This document shows, in pieces, positions 23,690 through 35,270 of a DNA stretch of 64,000 nucleotides. The DNA is from Petaurus breviceps papuanus (Eukaryota; Chordata; Mammalia; Diprotodontia; Petauridae), in the NCBI GenBank assembly GCA_028583685.1, contig JAMXIF010000220.1:39492708-39556707 (forward strand), given 5' to 3'. The notes below the pieces were generated by a model. It ran no database searches, was not told where the DNA came from, and saw only the letters and a list, made by a program, of their open reading frames with translations. Positions within the stretch are counted from its first letter, which is position 1, and each line of letters starts with the position of its first letter. Position numbers and translations under genes: made by a program.

Positions 23690-26600
23690 TCTCCAGCATT
23701 TATCATTTTCCTGTTTTGTCATGTTAGCCAATCTGACTGGAGAGCTGCTCTGATTTGCATTTTTCTAATCAATAGTGATTTAGAACATTTTTTCATATGA
23801 TTAATTTCTTCCTCTGAAAACTGCCTGTTCATTTCTTTTGATCATTTATCAGTTGGGGAATGACTTGTATTCTTATAAATTTGGCTCAGTTTTCTGTATA
23901 TTTTAGAAATGAGACCTTTGTCAGAGATATTTGTTGTGAAAACTCTTTCCCAATTCTCCACTTGCCTCCTAACCTTGGTTATATTGGATTTGTTTATACA
24001 AAAATGTTTCAATTTAAGATAATCAAAATTATCCAGTTTGCATTTCATAAAGTTCTCTCTCTTTTATTTGGTCATAAATTCTTCCCTTCTCCATAAATAT
24101 GACAGGTAAACTATTCCTTGCCCTCCCAGATTGCTTATGGTATCAACTTTTATGTCTAAATCATAAGCCCATTTTGACTTTATTTGGTATATGGTCTAAG
24201 ATATTGGTCTATGTCCAGTTTCTGCCACACTATTTCCCAGTTTTCCTAGCAATTCTTATCAAGTGGTGAGTTCTTGTCCCAGAAGCTAGAATCTTTGGGT
24301 TTTTCAAACAGGAGGTTACTATAGTCATTGACTATTCTGTCTTGTGTACCTGATCTATTCCACTGATCCACCAATCTATTTCTCAGTCAGTATCAAGTGA
24401 TTTTGATAACTGCGGCTTTATGATACAGTTTAAAATCTGGTATGGTGAGGCCACCTTCCCTAGCATTTATTTTCATTAATTCCCTTGATATTCTGAACCT
24501 TTTGTTTTTCCAGATGAATTTTGTTATTATTTCTAGCTCTATAAAATAATTTTTGGTAGTTTAATTGATATGGCACTAAATAGGTAAATTAATTGAAATA
24601 TAATTGTCATTTTTATTATGTTAGCTTGGCCTAACCATGACCAACTGCAGTTTTTACAAATTTTCAGATTTGACATTCTTTGTGTCAAAAGTATTTTGTA
24701 ATTGTGTCCATATAGTTCCTGGATTTGTTTTGGAAGGTAGCCTCCCAAATATTTTATAGTCTACAGTAATTTTAAATGTAATTCCCCTCTCTTATTTCTT
24801 ACTGTTGGGTTTTGTTAGAAATATATAGGACTGCTGAGGATTTATGTGGGTTTATATTATATCCTGCAACTTTGCTAAAGTTATTTATTTTTTCAAGTAG
24901 TTTTTTACTTGATTCTCTAGGATTCTCTAAATGTATCATCACATCATCTACAAAGAGTGATAGCTTAGTCTCTTCTTTGCCTATTCTAATTCCTTAAATT
25001 TTCTTTTCTTTTCTTATTACTATGGCTAACATTTCTAGTACCAGATTAAAGAACAGGGGTGATAGCGGACGTCATTGTTTTACCCCCGATCTTAATGGAA
25101 TTGCTGCTGGCTTATTTCCATTACATATAACACTTGCTGATAGTTTTAGGTAGATGCTATTTATGGTTTTAAGGCAGACTCCATTTATTCCTATATTTTC
25201 TGGTGTTTTTAATAAGCAAGGGTATTGTATTTTGTCAAAAGCTTTTTCTGAATCTATTGAGATAATCATATGGTTTCTACTAGTTTTGTTGATATGATCA
25301 ATTATGCTGATAGTTTTCCTAATATTGAATGAGCCTTGTCTTTCTGGAATATATTCTACCTGATCAAAGTGTATTATTCTCATGATTAAGTTGACATAAT
25401 CTCTTTTGCTAATATTTTATTTAAAATTTTTGCACTGATATTCATGAGGGAAATTGGTCCATAATTTTTCCTCTGTTTTGACTCTTCCTGATTTAGGTAT
25501 CAGTACCATATTTCTATCATAAAAAGAATTTAGTAGGATTCATTTTTCACCAATTTCCCAAATAGTCAATAAAGTATTGGAATTAATTGTTCTTTAAATG
25601 TTTGAGAGAATTCACTTGTAAATCCATCTGGCCTTGGAGATTTTTTTTTCTAGGGAGTTCATTGATGTCCTGTTCAATTTCTTTTTCTGAGATGGGGTTC
25701 TTTAAGTATTTTACTTCCTCTGCCGTCAATCTGGACAATTTATATTTTTGTAAACATTCATCCATTTCACTAAGATTGTCAAATTTATAGGCATACAATG
25801 GGACAAAATAATTTCTAATTGCTGTTTTAATTTCCTCTTCAGTAGAGGTAAGTTCACCTTTTGTATTTTTTATACCGGAAATTTATTTTTCTTCTTCCTT
25901 TCTTTTAATCATATTGACTAAAGGTTTATCAATTTTATTTTTTATAGAACTATATCTTAGTTTCATTTATTAGCTCAATTGTTTTCTTAATTTCATTTTT
26001 ATTAATCTCTCCATTGGTTTTCAGAATTTCTAATTCATTATTTAACTGGGAACTTTATATTTGTTCTTTTTCTAGTTTTTTTAGTTGCATGCCCAATTCA
26101 TTGATCTCCTTTTGCTCTGTTTTATTCATGTAAGCATTCAGAGATATAAAACTTCCCCTAAGAATTCCTTTTGCTGCATCACATAAGTTTTGGTATGTTG
26201 GCTCAATATTGTCATTTTCTTGAATGAAATTACTGATTGTGTCTATTATTTTTTATTTGTCCCATTCATTTTTAGGATTCAATTATTTAGTTTCCAATTA
26301 ATTTTTAGTCTATCTTTCCATGGCCCTTAATTACATGTAATTTTTATTGTATCATGACTTGAAAAAGTTACATTTGATATTTCTGCTGTTCTGCAATGTA
26401 TTGGGAGGTTTTTATGCCCTAGTACATGGTTAAATTTTTCTATATATTCCATTTTCCACTGAGAAAAAAGGTATATACCTTTTTATCCCCATTCAGTTCT
26501 CTCCAGATTTCTCTCATATCTACTGTCTCTAAAATTATTTTCACCTCCTTAATTTTTGTCTTGTTTATTTTGAGGTTAGATGTGTCAAGAGGTGGAGGTG

Positions 26601-27010
26601 GAGGTCTCCCACTAGTTTAGTTTTGCTATTTCTTCCTCTAACTCTCTTAACTTCTCCTCTGAGAATTTTGATGCTATACCACTTGGTGCATTTATTGCTT
26701 CATTGTCAATGGTGCCTTTCAGCATAATATGGTTTCCTTCCTTGTCTCTTTTAATTAAATCTATTTTTGGTTTTGCTTTGTCTGAAATTAGGATTGCTAC
26801 TCCTGCTTTTTTTTTTTACTTTAGCTGAAGCGTAATATGTTCTACTTCAGCCTTTTACCTTTACCCTCTTTGTATCCCCCAGTTTCACATGTGTTTCTTG
26901 TAAACAGAATATTTTAGGATTATGATTTTTAATCCATTCTGCTATCCACCCCTAGTTTATGGGAGAGATGATCCCATTCACACAGTTGTTATTGCTATCT
27001 GTTTCTTTCT
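23690..27010 (-). pseudogene. L1 copy 2 ORF2 (broken, C-terminus missing)
   Basis: Minus-strand pieces include the '[16 protein letters not shown]' segment (about 25640-25700), the RT stretch '[16 protein letters not shown]' (about 25230-25275), an RT catalytic box reading LFVDDVM (about 24943-24966) instead of FADDM, and 'NWERVFTTNISDKGLISKIYRKLSQIYKN' (about 23868-23955). The endonuclease start lies near 27000. Many stops and shifts occur. Confidence 0.85.
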
Positions 27011-27714
27011 CTCCATCCTCTTCCCTCCTCTGTTTATGCTTTTATTTCTCCCTTCTCCCTTCCACTCATCAAAAGACTTTTCCTTTTGACCACCATCTCC
27101 CTCAATATTCCTTCCCTATTGACCCCCGTCTCTTTTCCTACCCTTTCCACTTTCTATTTCTTCCTTCCCTTCTAACCACCCCCAGCTTTTCTTTCCCTTT
27201 TCCCCTCTTACTTCCTGTAGAGCAAGCTAGATTTTTATACTTGACAAAATGTTATTCCCTCCTTAAACCAAATCCATTCAGAGTAAATCTCAAACAATGC
27301 TCATCTCCCCCACTTTTTTTCCCTCTAGTATAATAAGTTTTATTTTCTGTCTCTTCATGTTACATTCCTATACTTAATTAAGTATTTTATTCTCTCCTTG
27401 AACTAAAACCAATGAGAATAAAGCTCAGGCAATGCTTATCTCCCTCCCTGCTTTCCCTCTACTATAATAAGTTTTTAATGCCTCTTCATGTGGCATAATT
27501 TATGCTCTTCTGCCTCCTCCTTTCTTCTTTTCCAGCTACAATCTGTTTCCACCCCTTAATAAGGCTTTTTATCATAACATTAGTTAATTTATTCCCACAC
27601 TTTCTATCTATGCATATCCCTTTTAAATGCCATGATAATTTTGTAGTTCTCAGTAATGACAGGTATCATCCTCCCATATAGGAATGTAAACAGTTTGTTC
27701 TTATTGATTAACAA

Positions 27715-27718
<4 letters not shown>

Positions 27719-27756
<38 letters not shown>
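27719..27756. repeat. (TG)n microsatellite in L1 copy 2 linker
   Basis: Nineteen TG units, the complement of the (CA) tract at the same element position in L1 copy 1. Confidence 0.97.
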
Positions 27757-27757
<1 letters not shown>

Positions 27758-27759
27758 AT

Positions 27760-29196
27760 GCATTTTTTGCCTCTCTTGAATCTTGTATTTGGAGAACAAA
27801 TTTTCCATTGAGCTCTGGTCTTTTCATCAGGAAGGTGTGGAAGTCCCTTATTTCATTGAATGACATCCTTACTTGAAAGATTATGTTCAATTTGACTGGG
27901 CAGTTGATATTTGGTTGTAATCCAAGCTCCTTTACCTTATGATATATCATATTTCAGTTCCTCTTATCTTTTAATGTAGAAACTGAAAAGTTCTGTGATC
28001 CTAACTGTAGTTCGGCAGTATTTGATTTTTTTTTTCTTTCTGACTGCTTACAGTATGTTCTCTTTGACCTGATAATTCTGGAATTTGGCTTCAATATTCA
28101 TTGAAGTTTTCAATTTGAGATCTCTTTCAGGTGATGAATGGTGGATTTCTTTCAATGACTATTTTACCCTATGATTTTAGGACCTCCAGGCAGTTTTCCT
28201 TGGTGATTTCTTAGAATATGTTGTCCAGGGTCTTTTTTTCATCATGGCTTTCTGGTAGATCAATAATTCTTAGATTACTTCTCCTGTATCTGGTTTCCAT
28301 ATCAGTTATTTTCTGATGAGATATTTTAAATTTTCTTTGATTTTTTTCATTCTTTAGATTTTGTTTTACTGACTCTTAACGGCATCATAGATGCATTAGC
28401 TTCAATTTGTCTAATTCTAATTTTTAGCAAATTGTTTTCCTCAGTTTTTGAATCTCTCTTTCTGTTTGTCCAATTTTTACTTTTAAGGAAATTTTTTTTT
28501 CCAGTAAGATTTTGTACCTCCTTTCCCATTTGGAAACTTTTACTTTTTAAGGAGTTCTTTTCTTCAGTGATTTTTTTTTCCATTGATGATTTCTTGGAAG
28601 ATATTGTCCAGGTTCATTTTTTCATCATGGCTTTCTGGTAGACCAATAATTCTTAAATTCTCTCTCCTGGATCTATTTTCCAGTTCAATTGCTCTCTAAT
28701 GAGATATTTTAATTTTTCTTCTTTTTTTTATTCTTTAGAATTTGTTTAATTCATTAAACTTCATTCATTAGCTTCAACTTGTCTAATTCTAATTTTTAAT
28801 GTATTGTTTTGCTCAGTTAGTTATTGTACCTCCTTTCCCATTTGGCCAGCTTTTACTTTCAAGAATTTATTTTCTCCACTTAGATTTCATACCTCCTTTT
28901 CCATTTGGCTAATTGTACTTTTTAAGGAGTTGTTCTCTTCAATGATTTTTTTTCCATTTTTGCCAATTGTATTTTTAAAATTGGTCAATTTATCTTCTGC
29001 TTCTCTAATTTGGCTTTTAAAATCCTTCTTGAGCTCTTCCAAGAATCCTTTTTGGTCTTGAGACCAGTTCATATTCCCTTTTGAGGTTTCAGATGGGGAT
29101 GTAGTGTCAATGCTGACATCTTCTGATTGTGAACCTTGCTCTTCCCCTTCTCTGTAATAGTATTCTAAATTCTTTACTTTTCCTTTTTTTGCCCAT
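27760..29196 (-). pseudogene. L1 copy 2 ORF1 (broken)
   Basis: Starts MGKKRKSKE at 29196. Coiled-coil blocks of the type 'NFKNTIGKNGKKIIEENNSLKSTISQMEKEV' (about 28890-28980) recur several times down to 28350, longer than in L1 copy 1, which suggests internal duplication of the coiled coil. Two 'ccaataattctta' boxes (about 28260 and 28645) show that the coiled-coil/RNA-binding junction is present twice. The C-terminus near 27790 reads 'LMKRPELNGKFVLQIQDSREA'. Confidence 0.75.
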
Positions 29197-29825
29197 TGTG
29201 ACTACCTATTTCCTGCCTTTTAAAGTGGATCTTTGCTTCTAGGGCGCAGAGGCCTCTGACCCACACTTCTTGTACTGAGAGTTATGGGCCTTGTTATTGA
29301 CTTTGTGTGCTGTTGCCTCTGGTTCTTTCAGTTAGAGACTTTATAGTGCTGCAGCTCAACTGCTGCTGAGTTGGAGCTGGCTGGTGAGTGCCTAGACTGA
29401 TACCAAGGCCAGAACTTCTGGCATTTCCCAGATGTTACACTGAAGCTCATGGTGTGAGGTATGTGGTCTGGCCACTTCAGGTCTCCTCCTCCCTCCCAGC
29501 TGCTGGTGGCCAAGGTGCCCTGGTTTTTTCCAATTCCCCTACTTGTGGGAAGGCACACCTCATGTTCTAGTGTCAGCCTTTGCTGGCTCCACCCTCTTGA
29601 AGCACAGGATCTCCCACTGGGACACTTCTCATTCTGCATTTTCCCCTACAGCCACAGCACAGTCAAAGCCACACCCTTCCTGTAGCTCTAGCAGAACAAC
29701 TGCTAGTTCCACTATTTCAGGATTTGCACTATTTCAGGGGCAATATTTTCTGGGTTTTTCAAGGTCAGCAAGGGGGGATGAGAGTAACTGTGGTTTATTT
29801 TGCCATCTTGACTCCTGGAAGTTCA
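29197..29825 (-). promoter_or_regulatory. L1 copy 2 5' UTR
   Basis: GC-richer than its surroundings, between the ORF1 start and the element's 5' end. It opens like L1 copy 3 at 58319 ('gaact.ccaggag.caagat'), so both have the same class of 5' UTR. In L1 this region carries the internal promoter; no activity can be inferred here. Confidence 0.65.
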
Positions 29826-29911
29826 GGTAGGTGATTTTTAAACATCTAGACTGTGGGCTGATAGCTCCAGGAATAGCTGCTGCCATTCCACAGTCCCTGT
29901 TCTTCTTTCTC
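29826..29911. other. Spacer between L1 copy 2 and HAL1 copy 3
   Basis: Mixed composition, not recognised. Its right end 'cctgttcttctttctc' resembles 'ccttgcttttttcttac' beyond HAL1 copy 3 (33491), perhaps a worn target duplication. If so, this piece and 33489-33824 were once joined. Confidence 0.35.
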
Positions 29912-30764
29912 TTTTTTTTTAATTTTTTAATTAAATTTTATGTTTATTTTTAGTTTACATCATTCATTTCCACAAAATTTGAGTTACAAACTTTCTCCCC
30001 ATCTTTCCCCTAAACACCACTCCAAAACATCAATAACAATGAATACCCCCTCCCCCAATCTGCTCTCTCCTATGTCCTCCCACATCCCCCCTCTGATTTT
30101 CCAGTAGGGCAAGATGGATCTCTATGCCCCAGTACCTGTATATCTTATTTCCCAGTTGCAGGTAAATAATAATAACAATAATAATAATTATTATTATATT
30201 TTAAATATTTTATTTTAAAACTTTGAATTCTAGATTCTTTTCCTTCTTCCATTGTTAACCACCCTTACTGGGAAGATAAGCAATTCAATAGAGGTTGCAT
30301 ATATATAGCTATGCAAAACATTTCCATAGTGGATATATTGTGAAAAACTGACTGTATTTCCTTCCATCCTACCTCGCCCCGACTTGTTCTATTCCCTACT
30401 TGGACCCTGTCCCTTTTCAAAGGTGTGTGCTTCTATCTTCCCTCCCCCCAAAACTGCCATCCCCTCCATCATCCCCCCTCTCATCCTTTTCCCCCCTACT
30501 CTCCTGTAGGGTGAGATACCCAATTTAGTGTGTATGTCATTCCTTCCCTAAGCCAAATACAATGAGAGTAAGGTTGACCCATTCACTTTTGGCTTCCTGT
30601 TCTTCCCCTCCATTGTAACAGTTTTCCCTTGCCTCTTCTATAGGAGATATTTTACCCCATTCTGTTTCTCCCCATCTCCTCTCATTATATTCCCCTTACC
30701 TCTCAATTACACTTTTTAATTATGATCCCTTCCTATACAATTAGTCCTGTGCCCTCTTTCTATG

Positions 30765-30852
30765 TATACCTGTACACATATATACATATGTATTCATACA
30801 CCGATATACCCTCCTATATAGACATATGTATGTATGTATACATACACACACA
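30765..30852. repeat. TA/CA-rich microsatellite in HAL1 copy 3 linker
   Basis: 'acatatatacatatgtattc' type tract, a fourth example of a simple repeat at this element position. Confidence 0.75.
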
Positions 30853-31006
30853 TTTATATTCCCTTCAACTATTCTCCTACTGAGAAATTTTTCATAAATT
30901 AAAATTATAATTTTTCCTTGTAGGAATGTAAATAGTTCAACTTTGATAAGTTCCTTATGATTTCTATCCCGTATTTACCTTCTCATGCTTCTCTTGCTTC
31001 TTGTAA

Positions 31007-31735
31007 TGTTGTGCCCAAACCCTAACTACATGCCACCTGATTTGGAGCCCACCATTAAGTTCCTTCATTTTTGTCTTTGTCTCTATCCTACACCATGTAA
31101 TAGCTTGAAACAGCTTAAGGCATAGTCTTGGGTATTGCACAAGGCATAGTCCCCTAACACTCTATTTCCTGAATTAGCATTCTGTATATCATCACTATGT
31201 ACAAGGATCACTCCCAGGGTTATGGTACAAGTTTATCTTAAGAAGAGACCACCCTGTTTTGTTCCTGCTGACCAAGCAGCATCCCCACAACCTGTACTCA
31301 GAACATGACCCTGGCCTGTCCTTATCACCCAACACCCTAAACACTTTTCCAAGATCATGACCCCAAGCCTGTCCCCATTACCTGATGATCCTTCATCCCT
31401 TCACCCTGAACTCTCCATCCAGTTCTGGGAGGGACCCCTTTTCAGGAAAAGTTGTACCCTTGTACCCTTGCACCATTTTCCCAAATGAACTCTGAGCTAT
31501 AGATCTAACCAATGACAATTCCTGGCTTTTGTGCATTGTTGTTTATGCTAGTTCCCCTCCCCAACTGTGGTTTTTGTGGTTTTAGTCTTTATAAGCACTG
31601 TGTGTACCCTGTACCCTAATTCAGGGCTGCCTGATTTGAGTGTATACTCCAGGCAGTAGCACGCTTAATCAATAAATCCACACCTAAATTTACCTTAAAC
31701 CCAGGCCTCAGCTTGCTCTTATTCTCTGCACAACA
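31007..31735 (+). mobile_element. Solo LTR (fossil) inside HAL1 copy 3
   Basis: The ends are an exact 8-bp inverted pair, TGTTGTGC and GCACAACA. There is a 'tataag' box near 31590 and an 'aataaa' near 31672, so a U3-R-U5 layout fits the forward strand. The flanks GTAA and GTAT look like a 4-bp target duplication with one change. HAL1 relatives read straight through the site. This is a different family from the LTRs at 13304 and 51646. No internal genes. Confidence 0.88.
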
Positions 31736-33488
31736 GTATCTGAGTGTCAAATTTTCTATTCAACTCTGTTTTTTTCATCAAGAATGCTTGAAAGTCCTCT
31801 ATTCCGTTGAATGACCATATTTTTCCCTGAAACATGATACTCAGTTTTACTGGGTAGTTGTTTCTTAGATTAATCCCAGCTCCTTTGACCTCTAGAATAT
31901 CATATTCCAAGCCCTTTGATCCCTCAGTGTATAAGCTGCTATATCCTGTGTTATCCTGATTGCCTTTCCACAATCTGTTTCTTCCTGGATGCTTGTAATA
32001 TGTTCTCCTTTATCTGGGAACTCTGGAAACTGGCTATAATATTCCTAGGAGTTTTCTTTTGGGGACCTTTTGCAAGAGGTGATTGGTGGATTCTTTCAAC
32101 CTCTATTTTGCCCTCTGGTTCTAAAACATCAGGGCAATTTTCCTTGAGAATTTCTTGAAGGATGATTTCTAGTTTCTTTTTTTTTTTGATAATGGGTTTC
32201 AGGTAGTCCAATAATTTTAAAATTATCTCTCCTGGATCAGTAGTTTTCCCAATGAGATATTTCACATTGCCTTATATTTTTTCATTTGTTTGGATCTGTT
32301 TAATAGTATCTTGATTTCTCAAAAAGTCACTAACTTCCATTTGCTCCAATCTAATTCTGAAGGAATGATTCTCTTCAGTGAGCTTTTGAGATTCTTCTTC
32401 CATCTAGCAAATTCAGCTTTTTAAGGCATTCTTATCCTCATTGCCTTTTTGAGCTTCTTTTCTATTTTTTAAGGTGTGATTTTCTACAGTGAGGTTGTTG
32501 ACTGTCTTTTCATGATTTGCGTTCTTCATTCTCATTTCTTCCCAATTTTCCCTCCACTTCTCTTATCTGGTTTTCAAAATCCTTCTTAAGCTCCTGTAAG
32601 ACCTGTAACCAGTTCATATTTTTCTTGGAAGCTTTTGGTGCAGAAGGTCTGACTTTGTTTTCTTCCTCCTGTTCCATGCTTTCATCCTTTTTGTCCCCAA
32701 AATAGGAGTGTAAAGTTGGATTGTTGTGCTTGCTTTGCTTCCTTTGCTTGATAATGTTGCCACTTAATTACTTGACTTTTGAGATTTTTGCCACAGTAGA
32801 ACTCTGCTTCCAGAGAAGAGAGCTTTGTCCCAAATTGCTGGAGTTTTCTCAGATGCTGGAGCTATTAGTTCTCTGCCCTCTCTGAAGCCTCCACATGCTC
32901 TGGCTCACTGGTCATACACCTCAGGACCTCCACCCTAGACAACAATCCAGATCTAAGCAGGTTAAAGCAAGAGTGATTATCCCTCAGACTGGTTGCTTGG
33001 TCCCCCTACAATTTGCAGGCCAGGAGCTCTGAAGCAGCCACATGGAGGTGACTGCACGGCCGGGTGCCTCAGCTGCTTCTCTCTCTGGGGGCAGAGGCCA
33101 GGCCACACTCCCAGATTCCCTGTTTCCAAAGTTCACACTGACTCTCACTTTGTCTTTAGCATCTATGGGTTGATAATTTTGGAAACCGCCACAGCTACTG
33201 GTGATCCATTCTCCCAAAGTCTCTCTAGCCAGCAGCTGGCCGTGGCTATCCTGAGGCTAAAACCTCAGGCTCATGAGGGGCTGGGCTTTGCTCCCAGTGT
33301 GCTGCTTTGGCCCCTTCCTGCCTGCTTGCCAGGCTGTTTTCAGGTGGAGATTAGTTTCTCTCTGTAACTTTGTGGGTTCTGTAGCTCTAAAGTTTGTTTA
33401 GAGTCATTTTTTACATGTATTGGAGGAGGTAGAAGTGGGAGCCACACAGAAGTCCTGTTTCTACTCTGCCATCTTCCCTTGCCCCGCC

Positions 33489-33824
33489 TCCCCTTGCTTT
33501 TTTCTTACCCAGTTCGAACAGACTCCTGTCCTGGGGTCAAAGGTTGAGGATTTGCTGCTGTGGTGGGTGAATATGTTTACCTGGGTTCTTTCTGGCTCCC
33601 CTATTGCTGGATCTGTGCTGGTTCAGCCCAGGTGGTCCATGCATCTCTCTGTGCCCACCCTCACCTCCCACCTGGCTCAACAAATCTTCCCTGTGGATTT
33701 TCCATGTTGTTGACCTGGGCTGTTAATCTGCCACCCTCTATCTCCTACTGCCTTCTGCCGCTCTGAAATTTGTTCCAATTCACTTGTTTCAGCTATTCAA
33801 GTGCTTTTGAGCCTTGCCTTTGAT
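33489..33824 (-). other. GC-richer stretch, possible L1 5' UTR
   Basis: On the minus strand, blocks like 'aaatttcagagcggcagaag' resemble marsupial L1 5' UTR. Two overlapping forward frames of 97 and 68 codons look like chance frames. Identity is uncertain. Confidence 0.35.
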
Positions 33825-35040
33825 TGTAACAAGATTTTCTGTTGGAAACAGTATACATTGTGTTTCCCTTAATAGGCCTAAGGGAATCTGAGTACCTTCC
33901 CTGTCCTTAATAGGTCCTAAGGGAATTAGAAGATGACTCTGCCCTTAATAGGCCTAATATAATTACATGCAGCCCACCATGGGAGGAGTTTGCCAAAATT
34001 GCAGGACAGGAAGGTTGGAACAGGAAGGAGCGGAGCAGAGAAAAGCTTGAGCAGAGCTGGGAGAAATCAGAGCTAAGAGAGAGAATGTTCGTGATGTTGG
34101 CACTTTGTTGTTCTCTCTGTGTTGATGTTACTTTTTCAGAGAGAAGCATTCTGTCTGTTGAAAGAGGACTTTACTGCTGTTACAGAAGTTCTGAAAGAGG
34201 ACTTTACTGCTGTTACAGAAGTCCTGAAAGAGGACTTTCCTGCTGTTACAGAAGTCCTGAAACAGGACTTTACTGTTGCTACAGAAATCATGAAAGTGGA
34301 CTTTACTACTGATTTATGTTTGACTTCTGAGACAGAAGCCTTGGCTGTTGATTTGTGTTATTTTGTCAGACAGAAAGAGAATTCAGATGATAGTGCCAGT
34401 AATGTATATAAATATTGTTGTAGTTCTATTAAGCTTAATGTGTGTATATATTGTTGTAGCTCTGTTAAACTTTGTCTTCCTAGAAACAGAAATTATGAAA
34501 GACTTGGAGTGTAACAGTCCCTGTTAGCTGAGATATAGAACAAGAGCTGAGAGCTGCCTATGTGTGAATCCATGCAAGAGTCATACAAATCCAGGCAAGA
34601 GCTGAGAGTGATTGGCCCATGGAAGAGGAGGCAAGAGGTTTGAAAGTCAGCCTCGAATTAACATGAAAGAAGACTTTACTTGCGTAATCTGTATTGACTG
34701 ATGAGATTGTGACTTAATGTGACCTAGGAGTGATTGGTACTTGTACTTTCTGCTACTCCTTAAAGATGGCTGGCTTAATGACCATTTGAAGCCTGTCTCA
34801 AGTCAAGATAAAAGAGGAATTTACTTGTATACTGTCTATTTATTGAGGAGACTGTAACCTGCTGAATGATATGTTTTGTTTAAGACTATGTGGCCACCTT
34901 AGTAATAAGATGTCATATTATATTTTTGTGAATGTTGTGCTTTAGTTTCTTGAATTTTTTGCTTCAGTTTATTGCGAAATAATTAGGGAGTTCACTATAC
35001 GGTGTGATTAGATCCTTAAAGTTATTCACAGCAGCAGTCC
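33825..35040 (+). mobile_element. LTR-like unit (fossil) with internal tandem repeats
   Basis: Opens TGTAACAAGATTTTC and continues with 'cccttaataggcctaaggga', similar to the LTR opening at 16461/22874 ('TGTAATGG', 'ccccttaataagcctaag'). The right end is not clear; candidate ends lie between 35030 and 35075. It contains the 33-bp repeat at 34161-34325 and a diverged duplication of about 80 bp (34651-34735 and 34795-34870). No viral gene is recognisable. Confidence 0.45.
34161..34325 (+). repeat. 33-bp tandem repeat, five copies, codon length
   Basis: Units start at 34161, 34194, 34227, 34260 and 34293, each exactly 33 bp. In the frame beginning at 34119 they read (K)EDFTAVTEVLK, with EDFTAVTEVLK, EDFPAVTEVLK, QDFTVATEIMK and VDFTTDL variants. 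That frame is open for 131 codons (34119-34514). The last two units are more diverged. It could be a minisatellite that happens to keep phase. I recognise no protein family. Confidence 0.9.
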
Positions 35041-35149
35041 TCAGGAGTGCTTCTCGTGATTGACATTGCAAGAGGTCACTCAGCCATCTTGATTCTGCTT
35101 ACTCAAACTACCTCTTTTTAAAATCTTCTCTGATACCCCTGAATGAATT

Positions 35150-35270
35150 GAATTCAAACTAATCCAAGAAATATCCATTAGCTTGGCAGTAAATACTAGG
35201 CACTAGAAATTAAACAAAAAAAAATTAAAATTCCTGTCTTCGAGGATCTTATCCACATAAGCTATTGTGG
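35150..35270 (-). mobile_element. L2 tail relic, reverse
   Basis: 'aatactaggcactagaaatt' and 'cctgtcttcgaggatcttat' match the reverse of the L2 3' end. Confidence 0.5.

Larger units (their letters stand above)
23686..29825 (-). mobile_element. L1 copy 2, reverse, 3' end missing
   Basis: On the minus strand the 5' end is 'gaacttccaggagtcaagat' near 29825. It continues through 5' UTR, ORF1 (start ATG at 29196-29194, MGKKRK type), linker and ORF2. It stops at 'gataaatgctggagaagtgg' (about 23690), roughly 0.8 kb short of where L1 copy 1 ends. Loss of the 3' end is unusual for an L1 and coincides with the LTR junction. It faces L1 copy 1 tail to tail. Confidence 0.9.
29912..33488 (-). mobile_element. 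HAL1 copy 3, reverse
   Basis: Minus-strand order is 5' UTR (from 'ggcaagggaagatggcagag' near 33485), ORF1 (about 32700 down to 31740), linker and 3' UTR with tail near 29930. The ORF1-to-3' UTR joint matches copies 1 and 2. A 729-bp LTR splits it at 31007-31735. The ORF1 piece 'EIILKLLDYLKPIIKKKK...ENCPDVLEPEGKIEVERIHQSPLAKG' (31951-32265) is the RNA-binding part. Confidence 0.85.

Noticed and set aside
26959-27333. 124-codon Pro/Phe/Ser-rich forward frame
   Set aside because: It is antisense to the purine-rich ORF1-ORF2 linker of L1 copy 2. Similar shadows occur opposite the other L1 linkers.
33420-33766. Two overlapping forward frames of 97 and 68 codons
   Set aside because: They overlap each other, have no domain, and lie across the HAL1 5' end and a possible L1 5' UTR.
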